A stretch of DNA of 19,914 bases from JALHST01 sp038316335 (GTDB lineage Bacteria > Bacteroidota > Bacteroidia > Flavobacteriales > Flavobacteriaceae), in assembly GCA_038316335.1 (NCBI GenBank), contig JBBQAM010000066.1, forward strand, positions 1 through 19,914. Reading direction: 5' to 3'. The translations under genes and the position numbers were made by a program. Positions 7,333-15,362 of this stretch are shown piece by piece. Position 1 is the first letter of the stretch; every line of letters begins with the position of its first letter. The notes below the pieces were generated by a model that was not told the origin of the DNA, did no database searches, and saw only the letters and a program-made list of their open reading frames with translations.

Positions 7333-7824
7333 ATGGAAGCAGAGAACACAAGTATCGACCGTAAAATGCATAAAAATAATTACTCAAAATTTGTAGTCAT
7401 GCTGATTGCATCGTTTATAGCGATGTACATCACCATGTATCTAAATACCTATTCCCTTGACCATGTTTATTTCAGTCTAACACGATTCTATATGACGTGT
7501 TTAGGGGTTTCAGCAATGGCGGTCATCATGTTTCTTGTGATGCGTACTATGTACCATAACAAACGAAAGAATACCATAATCCTTTTTGGAAGCCTGGTGC
7601 TGTTTGTGGGGGCCTTGTTCTTGGTGAGGGTTCAAAAACCGATTATAGGGGATATCTTATGGATGAAAGCCATGATACCGCACCATTCAATAGCGATTTT
7701 AACAAGTGAACGTGCTGACATTCAAGATCCGGAAGTCAAGAAGTTGGCCACGGGTATTATTGAAACTCAGAAAAAAGAAATCGAAGAAATGAAAGCGATG
7801 ATAAAAAGATTGGAGCGTCACTGA
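7333..7824 (+). CDS. Membrane-anchored DUF305 protein
   Basis: Three predicted membrane helices (about 18-38, 53-72 and 81-99) precede a short DUF305-type C-terminal part. That part carries the signature MKAMIPHHSIAI (111-122) with paired His117-His118, then DPEVKKLATGIIETQKKEIEEM (132-153), matching the family's 'HH..A...dp.v..la..I...Q..EI..M' pattern. DUF305 proteins are ferritin-like or four-helix proteins frequently found beside copper and other metal-resistance genes, but no metal genes are seen here. The arrangement of several helices before a single half of the domain is common in Bacteroidota. It is convergent with the TonB-receptor operon. Confidence 0.8.
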   Translation: MEAENTSIDRKMHKNNYSKFVVMLIASFIAMYITMYLNTYSLDHVYFSLTRFYMTCLGVSAMAVIMFLVMRTMYHNKRKNTIILFGSLVLFVGALFLVRVQKPIIGDILWMKAMIPHHSIAILTSERADIQDPEVKKLATGIIETQKKEIEEMKAMIKRLERH

Positions 7825-7937
7825 TTCCTTTAGGCTATGCTACTTTTTTGGTGTATTTTAGGTTACTTCGAAAAGTACTTTAGATGCTATAATTATTTAT
7901 GGCAACCAGCGCATCCCTTTTTGTATAGAAGGAACCA

Positions 7938-10499
7938 CTATAAAAAAATTCGAAAGACAAAGTTTGGAGTAAAGCCCAACGAAAAATGTTGAATCACTTG
8001 ATTGAGCAGGAGTCCATCAGGGGTAGATTCGGTTCTATAGGTAATTGCTATGGGTATTTTCCGATTATAAAGATTGAGGCCTGAAATTCCCAGCTGCATG
8101 TGAAATCTATCCGGTTTATCGGATTCAAAATCATAGATTAAAGAAGCATCCAACCTATTATAAGTAGGTAATCTTCCACTATTTATAGGTTCGAATGAAA
8201 CAGCAGTGGTTTCAGGGTCAAATGAACGGATCGGGGTAAAAGGTGTTCCAGTGCGACACAGCCATCCCAATGAGAACTGAAAATTAGCTATTTTAATTGA
8301 ATTCGAAATTCGAATGCTGTGGGTAATATCATTGTTTCCAGGAAATTCGGTATTCTGCAAGGTGGGGAAATCATAGCGTATGTCATTAAAGGTGTATCCT
8401 AGCCATACGCGATACTTTTGAATTTGCTTTTTTAACAAAAAATCAATTCCCTTGATCTTGCTCCTTCCTTCGGAAAACTGAAGCTCCGGGGTATTGAATC
8501 CATTCGTGAAACTTGTAAGGCCATTAATTTGCTTGTAGTAGCCCTCAAGATCTACGGTGAAGCCTTTTTGATCAAATAACAGACCACTTGAAATCTGATG
8601 GCTATTTAATAGTGGGTATTTAGAATTGTCTGATAACTGCCAAATATTATTTTCAAGGCGCAGTTCCGTATTATTGAATTCTATTAATTGCGATATCGAC
8701 TGGTTTCTTATCTCAAAGCTCATATTCGCACCAAGGGAGTTTGTCAGCGGATATTGAAAGTTGATCCTTGGTTCTAACACTATTTTTTGAAGGTTGTCAT
8801 AATGTACGATTCGCATACCGGCCACTAGGATTCCTGCTTGTTTTAAAGTCTGGGTATACTCTCCAAATAGCGCGTTCACATAATTTTGTTCATTCGAGGG
8901 GAAACTGTAAGCACCTTCGGGTTCACCCGGATTTTCCTTGCTCAATTCAACTTTAACCTGGGTATGGGAAAGTTGATATCCCAATGTATAGGCTTTGTTT
9001 TCGTCGATCTTGGTATCGGTTCTGAGATCTAAACCAAAATCGGTTAGCGTGTTCCCCCGAATATTGATTTCCTCGACCAAAGGGTTCATGTTTTCTTCAT
9101 TTTTATAATAAGATCGATGGTTCGATAGATAGGTCTTTAGTGTTATTTTATGCGCATCTGAAATGGTGTGTTCCCACATCAGGCTGAGACCGTTATTTTT
9201 TGTTACCAAGGAATCCAACTTTGTTTCATTTCCATTGGAAAAAGAAAAGTCAAGCGAACTTTTTGTGATTAAACTACTTAATGTAATAAAATCTTTTTCG
9301 GTAGGTGTATAGATTAATTTAGTGGTGATATCCTGAAAAAAAAAATCGTTGCTGCTATTCTCACTCGTGAATTCGTAATCGGAATTTATATTGAGAATAT
9401 TTCCGTTACTATCTTTAACCACACCCGTATTGTTGAATATCTTTTCGGCATACCCGTTATAGGTCGCATTCTTAAAAAAATCGGTGTAAGAGCGCCGTGC
9501 AAAAAAATAAACGCCCATTTTATCGGAAATATTTGTCTTGATAAACCCATCATAACTTAAGCCATCAAGTCCCAGGCCTACCTCGGTTTTTTCAGGAATT
9601 TCGTTACCCGAGGAAATATCGATAACCCCGGAAATTTTATCGCCGTACGCCGCACTGGCCCCAGAACGCAAAATAGTCGCCTTGCTGGTGGTTAAGGGAT
9701 TGAATGTGGAAAACATCCCATAAAAATAACCTGAACTGAACATTTTAATATTGTCGAATAGTATTAAATTCTCATCAGGCGATCCACCCCGAATCTGGAT
9801 ACCCGAAACGGATTCATCAAGACTTGTAATTCCTGGGATAATCTGAATGCCCTGTAGCATGTCGGCCGTCGTTAGACCGGGAAGAATACCTAAGGATTTT
9901 TGGGATACATTAATCGTACCATCATTCTTGCGATCGATTCCGGTGGTAATATAGCCCATAACTACCACTTCGTCCAATTGTTCGATCAATGGTGTCAAAT
10001 AAATAGGGGAACATGCTGCAGTACCCTTATAGAATGTTGGTTCATAACCAACGACTTTTAGGGTGAAGTTCTTATTTTTTATCGTTTTAAATGTGAATAA
10101 GGCTTTCTCATTCGTTTCTACGATGTGATGACCATTAATTGAAACAGTTGTGTTCGTAATTGGCATATTGCTTGAGGCATCCAATAGATACCCACAGAAC
10201 ATTCCTGCCGATACCTTTGGTACCACAATAATTTGATTCCCTGAAATTTTGGTAAATTCTAGGCCGGTTTGGGCTTCAAGATAGGATAACAGTTCGTTTA
10301 AGGAAATCTTTTCTGCGAGTACATTGATTTTTTTATCGTCAATCTGATCTTCGGCAAAAGAAAATTTTACCTGATTTTTAATTTCAATATCATTTAACGC
10401 AGCCGCTAAAGGTATTTCTTCATAGGTGTAATCAAACTTTTGTTGCGCAAGGGTTGAAGACATGATAAGGAAAAGAAGAAAAAACCAATAAATTTTCAT
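7938..10499 (-). CDS. TonB-dependent receptor with STN signalling domain (FecA/SusC-like)
   Basis: This outer-membrane active-transport receptor has 853 residues. In order: signal peptide 1-19 (cleavage near LAQ); an STN domain at about 22-94 (YEEIPLAAALNDI...ISLNELLSYLEAQTGLEF), which in this class contacts the anti-sigma factor; a carboxypeptidase-regulatory-like beta domain (98-168); LDEVVVMGY (175-183), usual before the plug; the plug (about 195-300, with GIQIRGGSPDENLILFDNI and GASAAYGDKISGVIDISSG); then the beta barrel ending in Phe-Arg-Ile-Phe-Leu. It starts 4 nt after the FecR stop, so translation is probably coupled. No SusD gene follows and the length is below typical SusC, which favours a siderophore, small-molecule or peptide ligand over a glycan. 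The ligand is unknown. Confidence 0.93.
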   Translation of the reverse strand: MKIYWFFLLFLIMSSTLAQQKFDYTYEEIPLAAALNDIEIKNQVKFSFAEDQIDDKKINVLAEKISLNELLSYLEAQTGLEFTKISGNQIIVVPKVSAGMFCGYLLDASSNMPITNTTVSINGHHIVETNEKALFTFKTIKNKNFTLKVVGYEPTFYKGTAACSPIYLTPLIEQLDEVVVMGYITTGIDRKNDGTINVSQKSLGILPGLTTADMLQGIQIIPGITSLDESVSGIQIRGGSPDENLILFDNIKMFSSGYFYGMFSTFNPLTTSKATILRSGASAAYGDKISGVIDISSGNEIPEKTEVGLGLDGLSYDGFIKTNISDKMGVYFFARRSYTDFFKNATYNGYAEKIFNNTGVVKDSNGNILNINSDYEFTSENSSNDFFFQDITTKLIYTPTEKDFITLSSLITKSSLDFSFSNGNETKLDSLVTKNNGLSLMWEHTISDAHKITLKTYLSNHRSYYKNEENMNPLVEEINIRGNTLTDFGLDLRTDTKIDENKAYTLGYQLSHTQVKVELSKENPGEPEGAYSFPSNEQNYVNALFGEYTQTLKQAGILVAGMRIVHYDNLQKIVLEPRINFQYPLTNSLGANMSFEIRNQSISQLIEFNNTELRLENNIWQLSDNSKYPLLNSHQISSGLLFDQKGFTVDLEGYYKQINGLTSFTNGFNTPELQFSEGRSKIKGIDFLLKKQIQKYRVWLGYTFNDIRYDFPTLQNTEFPGNNDITHSIRISNSIKIANFQFSLGWLCRTGTPFTPIRSFDPETTAVSFEPINSGRLPTYNRLDASLIYDFESDKPDRFHMQLGISGLNLYNRKIPIAITYRTESTPDGLLLNQVIQHFSLGFTPNFVFRIFL

Positions 10500-10503
10500 T
10501 TCC

Positions 10504-11412
10504 CTAATTTGACAATATAATTATGGGTTGGTCGGGTGATGAATATTTAATTCCCATAGGGGTTAAAGTAGCTTCCAAAGCCATTTTTAAATTATTATGA
10601 ACGAACTCACCGGTATACAGTCGACCTGTGTTCACATTGTTCGATTGAAATTTTATCTGATATTGATTTTCCAATTCTATAAGTACTTTAGATAGCGGTT
10701 GGTCTTTAAATTTGGATCGTTCGGCTCTCCAAGTGGGAATTTCCCCCTCAAAAATTTTAGTTTGTATTTTATCTTGCTCGAGTGTAAGTAGCATCCCTTT
10801 GTTGAGAATCGTTGTTTGATTTGTATCTAAGGCAGTTTTAAATCGGATTCTACCTTCATAACATGAAATTTCAAAATTGCTTCTGTCATGCACGTTGAAC
10901 CTAGTACCCAAAACCGTAATCGTACCTTTGGTCGTTTTAACTTCGAAATCTATCCCCTTGGTAATCTCGAAGTACGCCTCCCCCTGCAACGCAACCTGCC
11001 TATGATCAGACCAAAATATACGATTTCGTGATAAACTTGAATTGGCGTTTAAATATACGACAGATCCATCAGAAAGTAATATAGTCTGTTTCTCTCCGTT
11101 TCCAGTGCTATAGGTTTTTGAGGTGTTCAAATACCCGACAAAAGCGATTGCTACTGCAAAACAAGCGGCAATACCGTACCTCCAAATACGTCTTTTCATT
11201 CGCATGGATTTGCCTGAATGTAATTGGCTTTGCACGTTTTTTAAAGCCAATTCGGTATCTATGGTGGGGCCTTCTAAAAGTAGGGCTTCCTTATTGAGTA
11301 TATCAAAATACCTATAAGCATCGGTTTTTTCGAATTCCGACCGCTCTTCCTCTGTTAATTCTTTGGCGACCCATCGTGCTAAAAAAGTCTTGTCTGTGTA
11401 ATATTTATCCAT
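10504..11412 (-). CDS. FecR family anti-sigma factor with DUF4974
   Basis: It passes the receptor signal across the inner membrane to the ECF sigma factor. Residues 1-75 are the cytoplasmic sigma-binding part (with ARWVAKELTEEERSEFE), 80-96 are one membrane helix, and 107-200 are the periplasmic FecR domain (ILLSDGSVVYLNANSSL, VALQGEAYFEI, GTITVLGTRFNV). The C-terminal DUF4974/STN-like domain starts near 234 (FKDQPLSKVLIELENQYQIKF). The length of 302 residues is normal. The gene lies between the sigma gene (51-nt gap) and the receptor gene (4-nt gap), the classical order of a Bacteroidota cell-surface signalling operon. Confidence 0.94.
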   Translation of the reverse strand: MDKYYTDKTFLARWVAKELTEEERSEFEKTDAYRYFDILNKEALLLEGPTIDTELALKNVQSQLHSGKSMRMKRRIWRYGIAACFAVAIAFVGYLNTSKTYSTGNGEKQTILLSDGSVVYLNANSSLSRNRIFWSDHRQVALQGEAYFEITKGIDFEVKTTKGTITVLGTRFNVHDRSNFEISCYEGRIRFKTALDTNQTTILNKGMLLTLEQDKIQTKIFEGEIPTWRAERSKFKDQPLSKVLIELENQYQIKFQSNNVNTGRLYTGEFVHNNLKMALEATLTPMGIKYSSPDQPIIILSN

Positions 11413-11463
11413 AAAAAGATGCTTCTACTAAATACGTGACAATCAAAGATGCGAACACCCTAT

Positions 11464-11985
11464 TTATAGTTTGATTTCTTTGCCAAGCATGTCTCGCAAA
11501 CTCAATAGTGACTTGCTCATTCTACGTTCAACTGCTTTCACGGTTATACCTGTTATTTCGGCTATTTCAGAATAGGTCTTCTTCTCAATCCGACTCAATA
11601 GGAATACCTCTCGTTCTTTCAATGTCAAGGCTCCTACCGCCTTGACTAGTTTGGTCCTAAATTCGGCCACTTCAATTAGATACTCTGGGCTTTCATAATC
11701 AGTATGTTCATTAATGTTCGACTGATATTTGAGCACTACTTTCTTATGTTGAATGCTATTTATAAATGAATTGTTACACGACTTATAAATATAGGACTTG
11801 GCCTTATAAAATGAAATTGTGGCACATAATTCCCACAACTTGATAAAAACGTTTTGTACAATATCCTCGGCTTGCTGTAGGTCACCACACTTATAATACA
11901 TGTATTTCGTTACGGGTGCGTACAACTTACGAAATAGCATATTGTAGTTTTTTTCTTCACAAATTGAAGGCGCTTCTTCATTCAT
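11464..11985 (-). CDS. ECF RNA polymerase sigma factor
   Basis: This 173-residue sigma-70 family factor of the FecI-like group is expected to drive transcription of the receptor operon. Region 2 covers about 15-80 (LFRKLYAPVTKYMYYKCGDL, then AEDIVQNVFIKLWE, the core-binding and -10 recognition helices). Region 4 covers about 112-168, with LTLKEREVFLLSRIEKKTYS and the DNA-binding helix-turn-helix SEIAEITGITVKAVERRMSK. I chose the ATG at 11983-11985. A longer in-frame start at 12054 adds 23 hydrophobic residues (VIDPIFFIVIFGFLIKP) that do not belong to a sigma factor, and a -7 promoter match at 12018-12025 lies inside that extension. The acyltransferase gene is divergent. Confidence 0.92.
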   Translation of the reverse strand: MNEEAPSICEEKNYNMLFRKLYAPVTKYMYYKCGDLQQAEDIVQNVFIKLWELCATISFYKAKSYIYKSCNNSFINSIQHKKVVLKYQSNINEHTDYESPEYLIEVAEFRTKLVKAVGALTLKEREVFLLSRIEKKTYSEIAEITGITVKAVERRMSKSLLSLRDMLGKEIKL

Positions 11986-12017
11986 AAATATGGGCGTACA
12001 GGGTTTAATTAAAAACC

Positions 12018-12025
12018 CAAAAATA
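12018..12025 (-). promoter_or_regulatory. Candidate -7 element of the sigma-fecR-receptor operon
   Basis: On the minus strand the sequence is TATTTTTG, an exact TAnnTTTG match 33 nt before the chosen sigma start. No TTG lies at the usual distance upstream, so assignment is tentative. It supports the shorter sigma start. Confidence 0.4.
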
Positions 12026-12060
12026 ACTATAAAAAAAATAGGGTCTATGACCATTTTACT

Positions 12061-12094
12061 GTCCTAGGACTAAACAGAATTCGGTACAAACCGA
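12061..12094. promoter_or_regulatory. Two palindromes in the divergent sigma/acyltransferase promoter region
   Basis: GTCCTAGGAC (12061-12070) is a perfect 10-bp palindrome, and TCGGT-acaa-ACCGA (12081-12094) is an inverted repeat 10 nt further on. Both lie between the divergent start codons (11985 and 12126) and upstream of the candidate sigma promoter, where a regulator could act on both genes. Either may be a chance palindrome. Confidence 0.35.
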
Positions 12095-12125
12095 TTGAAT
12101 GGGGTTGAAATTAAGTCATTAGGCA

Positions 12126-13223
12126 ATGCAATTGAAATATTATAAGAATCTGGATGGGGTTAGAGCCTTAGCCGCATTAATGGTCATGTTTTTTCACTTC
12201 TTTAGATCCATTCCCTCAAGTACTAGAATTATTCACGTGCTTACCGAAGTTTCCGATATCGGGCAAACCGGGGTTACCTTGTTTTTTGTGCTTTCGGGTT
12301 TTTTGATTACTCGAATTTTAATACGAACAAAGCGGTCGGAAGGCTTTTTTAAAAATTTTTACGTTCGAAGAACATTAAGGATTTTCCCATTGTACTATCT
12401 TTTTTTGATTCTATGGTATGCGATTGCACCCCTGTTTCTAGTAATGGAAACGGGTACCTTGGGTGAAAAATTGTATTATTTCACCTATTTACAAGGATTT
12501 GCGAGAACTTTTGATTGGAGTACAATAGGGCCTCATCATTTTTGGTCATTGGCCGTGGAAGAGCATTTTTACCTATTCTGGCCGCTGATAGTCTATGTCA
12601 CTTCGAACAAAAACCTAAAATATGTTATTACCGGTATTGTGGTATTCGCCATAATTATGAGGGCAATCATGTTAGGCGGGGGCTATTCGGTATTCTTGTT
12701 CACATTCACACGTATTGATTCTTTGGCCATTGGCGCCTTATTGGCCCTGATGGAATTAAAGAATTTATTTCGACCAGAAAATTCTGGAAAATTCCTAACC
12801 CTTTTTGGAGGTATGATATTGACTACATTGACCGTATGGATCTTTTTTGCAGGAGCGGGAAATGATTTTGTACAGAATTCCAGGTATCTATTGCTTTCCT
12901 TCACGTACTTTGCTGCGATAGGATATTTACTTTCAATACGAAAACGGCATGCAATCAATAGGATACTAAATAGCACTTTTCTAAATTATACAGGGAAAAT
13001 AAGTTATGGGCTGTATGTCTATCACCCATTGGTCTATTTGTTTTGCGTACACTATCTAACCACGGAATACGTATTCGTCGATTTTTTAATTCGGTTTGCA
13101 CTTTCCTATGCCATTGCAGGACTTAGTTATCATTATTTTGAATCCTCCTTCTTACGATTTAAGAAATATTTTGAATACAAACGAAATAAATCGTTGCCAA
13201 TAGGGCAAGTAATAAGTGAATGA
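12126..13223 (+). CDS. Acyltransferase family 3 membrane protein
   Basis: These inner-membrane proteins move acyl groups, usually acetyl, onto sugars of surface polysaccharides, peptidoglycan or lipids. The 365 residues contain the family hallmarks in order: NLDGVRALAALMVMFFHF (8-25) with the conserved His24, GVTLFFVLSGFLITRIL (49-65), the conserved RR in FYVRRTLRIFPLYYL (78-92), HFWSLAVEEHFYLFWPL (138-154), and YGLYVYHPLV near the C-terminus. About ten membrane helices are expected. No glycan-biosynthesis genes adjoin it, so the acceptor is unknown. It is divergent from the sigma-factor operon, with 140 nt between start codons, and convergent with the cyclase gene. Confidence 0.94.
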   Translation: MQLKYYKNLDGVRALAALMVMFFHFFRSIPSSTRIIHVLTEVSDIGQTGVTLFFVLSGFLITRILIRTKRSEGFFKNFYVRRTLRIFPLYYLFLILWYAIAPLFLVMETGTLGEKLYYFTYLQGFARTFDWSTIGPHHFWSLAVEEHFYLFWPLIVYVTSNKNLKYVITGIVVFAIIMRAIMLGGGYSVFLFTFTRIDSLAIGALLALMELKNLFRPENSGKFLTLFGGMILTTLTVWIFFAGAGNDFVQNSRYLLLSFTYFAAIGYLLSIRKRHAINRILNSTFLNYTGKISYGLYVYHPLVYLFCVHYLTTEYVFVDFLIRFALSYAIAGLSYHYFESSFLRFKKYFEYKRNKSLPIGQVISE

Positions 13224-13326
13224 GGCATGTGCAAGCGAGATGGGGGAGAGGAAGGTATTTTTTTAGCTACCTCAAACAAGGATGTGGGAAGAATTTGAAC
13301 GCTACATAACTAGAATACGGTTCTTT

Positions 13327-13354
13327 AAAAACTGCCTAATTTCATAGGAAGTTT
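13327..13354 (-). terminator. Probable terminator after the cyclase gene
   Basis: On the minus strand AAACT-t-CCTA, a TGAAAT loop, then TAGG-c-AGTTT form a hairpin with one internal mismatch, running into TTTTT. The first arm overlaps the stop codon by one base. Position and U-tract fit an intrinsic terminator of the protease-cyclase transcript. Confidence 0.45.
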
Positions 13355-15351
13355 CAAATAGTTGCTTTAGAATTTTCCGAAGCTTTGCTCACGACTCGAT
13401 CCTTTGGGCCATGAACATAATACATGTCCATCATGCCCTTGTTTTTCACATGGATCTGGCCACGATGTTCGCACCGGTAAGTGTCTTTTACTAGGAGGTA
13501 GGTACTTTCGGAAATGTTGATCATTCCTGGTTCGGATAAGGATTCCATGCGCGCCGCCACGTTTACGGTATCGCCCCAGATATCATACGCGAACTTCTTG
13601 GTGCCTACTACTCCGGCTACTACGGCTCCGGTATTGATTCCGATGCGCACATCAAAAGGGACTACGACATCATCAACCTTCATCTTGGCTTCTTCCATCA
13701 CCTGGGCAATTTCAAAAGCTGCCTCTACCATTTTATGGGGATGGTCATCCGTGGGAAATGGCAAGCCCCCGGCGACCATATAGGCATCTCCTATGGTCTT
13801 TATTTTTTCAAGGTCGTATTTCTCGATAATGGCATCGAATTTAGAGAAATAATAATCGATGGTCTTTACCAGGACTTCGGGCGACAAATTGTTGGAATAA
13901 CTCGTAAACCCTTTAAAATCGGTAAACATGACGGTGACCTTATCGAATTTTTTGGCGGCAACCTTGCCGAATTGCTTGAGTTCCAAGGCGGTCTCATCAG
14001 GGAGGATATTTAGCAAGAGGTTTTCTGAGCGGTTTTTTTCTTCCTCGATAATCCTATTCGTTCTTTTGACATATCGGTATCGTTTATAAGATCCTACAGC
14101 TAGGAGAACTACTAAAATCAAAGAAGCGATGGTACCGTAAATCACATATTTTTGCCGTTTTGCCGTTAATTGGGCAATTTCGGCCTCCTTGTCTAACAAA
14201 TCAATTTCACCTTGTTTTTTATCGAGATCAAAATCAAATTGAAGGCCCCTTATTTTATCATCGGTAGCTACATTGAACAATGAATCTTTGGCCGCAATGA
14301 GTTTCGCTTGGAACTTAAAGGCGCTGGTAAATTCCCCTTTATTGGCATAAACCCTAGAAAGCCCTTCATAAATATCCTTAAGTTCAAATTTAGTGCCCAT
14401 TTCGTTCGCTATGGCTTCTGCTTCTTTGTATGCCTCAAGGGATTTTGGGAAATCGTTGTCTTGATATACTTTTCCCAATTCAGTTAAAGCTTGTACCATC
14501 TGCAGTTGTTGATTATTCTCCCTAGCTATTTCGTAGGCCTGTTCCAAAAACGCAATGGCCTTTTCCTTATGGCCAGTTTTAAATTCTAGTTCGCCTAATT
14601 TTATTAGATTGTCCGGATGATCGGTGGTATTTTCGGTCAATTTTAAAGCCTGTTGGTAATATTTCAGGGCTTGCTCAAAATTTTCCTTTTTAAAGTATAT
14701 TTCACCCACTCCCATTAAATAGTAAACAGTTACTTCGGCGTCATTCAATGGGTCTAAATAGGGAGTAAGCTGATTATAATAATCCAAAGCAATATCATAA
14801 TCGTTGGGTGTATCGCCATAAACCCCTGCAATATTTATTAAGGCCGTGGCGATGCGTAACGTATCCTGTAATTTTTCGGAAATTCTTAAAGACCTTAAAT
14901 AATAACCAATTGCTTTGGAATTACTTCCATGGTTATAATACACTGCACCTAAATTATTAACGAGATTTGCAATTCCCAAAGTATCTTGTATGGTTTCAAA
15001 TATTTCTAGTGATTTGGTCCAGTGGTCCAACACCTCCATATAATTACCTTGATAATATTGGGCAAGTCCCAAGTTCTTTTCGGCATAGGCCTTACCCCTT
15101 AAATATCCTAACTTTTCTGCAAGAGCATTGGCCTGATTGGAATAGTCCTGGGAGGCCAATATGTCTTCATTATTTAGAATCTCTACACTTAAGGCATTTA
15201 GAATATTAACTTTTGTAGTATCCTGAAGACTTGATTGTGCCAACAGTTTCAGGCTGTCGACCTTTGCGTTTTGGCCATAAGCAGCAGTGAACGCAAACAT
15301 CAGCATCCAAAAATAACCCCAACTTTTTGACAGAAGTCTAGTTGGCCGCAT
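13354..15351 (-). CDS. Transmembrane adenylate cyclase (class III) with periplasmic TPR sensor
   Basis: The enzyme is predicted to make cAMP from ATP in the cytoplasm under control of a periplasmic TPR region. Layout (665 residues): signal peptide 1-26 (AAYG|QN), roughly eight TPR-like helical repeats at 45-360 (e.g. ANLVNNLGAVYYNHGSNSKAI, 128-148), a coiled segment 365-400, one membrane helix 402-421, a linker helix 425-450 with NLLLNILPDETA, and the class III cyclase domain 466-650. Catalytic residues are all present: metal-binding Asp478 (MFTDFKGFTSYS) and Asp522 (TIGDAYM), adenine-selecting Lys518 and Asp590 (KTIG; YDIWGDTVNVAARM), transition-state Asn597 and Arg601. The Lys/Asp pair argues for ATP rather than GTP. 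It starts 11 nt after the giant protease gene, so they are very likely one transcript. Confidence 0.93.
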   Translation of the reverse strand: MRPTRLLSKSWGYFWMLMFAFTAAYGQNAKVDSLKLLAQSSLQDTTKVNILNALSVEILNNEDILASQDYSNQANALAEKLGYLRGKAYAEKNLGLAQYYQGNYMEVLDHWTKSLEIFETIQDTLGIANLVNNLGAVYYNHGSNSKAIGYYLRSLRISEKLQDTLRIATALINIAGVYGDTPNDYDIALDYYNQLTPYLDPLNDAEVTVYYLMGVGEIYFKKENFEQALKYYQQALKLTENTTDHPDNLIKLGELEFKTGHKEKAIAFLEQAYEIARENNQQLQMVQALTELGKVYQDNDFPKSLEAYKEAEAIANEMGTKFELKDIYEGLSRVYANKGEFTSAFKFQAKLIAAKDSLFNVATDDKIRGLQFDFDLDKKQGEIDLLDKEAEIAQLTAKRQKYVIYGTIASLILVVLLAVGSYKRYRYVKRTNRIIEEEKNRSENLLLNILPDETALELKQFGKVAAKKFDKVTVMFTDFKGFTSYSNNLSPEVLVKTIDYYFSKFDAIIEKYDLEKIKTIGDAYMVAGGLPFPTDDHPHKMVEAAFEIAQVMEEAKMKVDDVVVPFDVRIGINTGAVVAGVVGTKKFAYDIWGDTVNVAARMESLSEPGMINISESTYLLVKDTYRCEHRGQIHVKNKGMMDMYYVHGPKDRVVSKASENSKATI

Positions 15352-15362
15352 TGTGATTTAGT

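Noticed and set aside
7938..11985. Polysaccharide utilisation locus
   Set aside because: There is no SusD, glycoside hydrolase, lyase or sulfatase nearby; the receptor alone does not make a PUL.
11986..12054. Longer start for the sigma factor (23 extra residues)
   Set aside because: The extension is a hydrophobic stretch foreign to sigma factors and overlaps a candidate -7 promoter element; the ATG at 11985 gives a normal ECF sigma.
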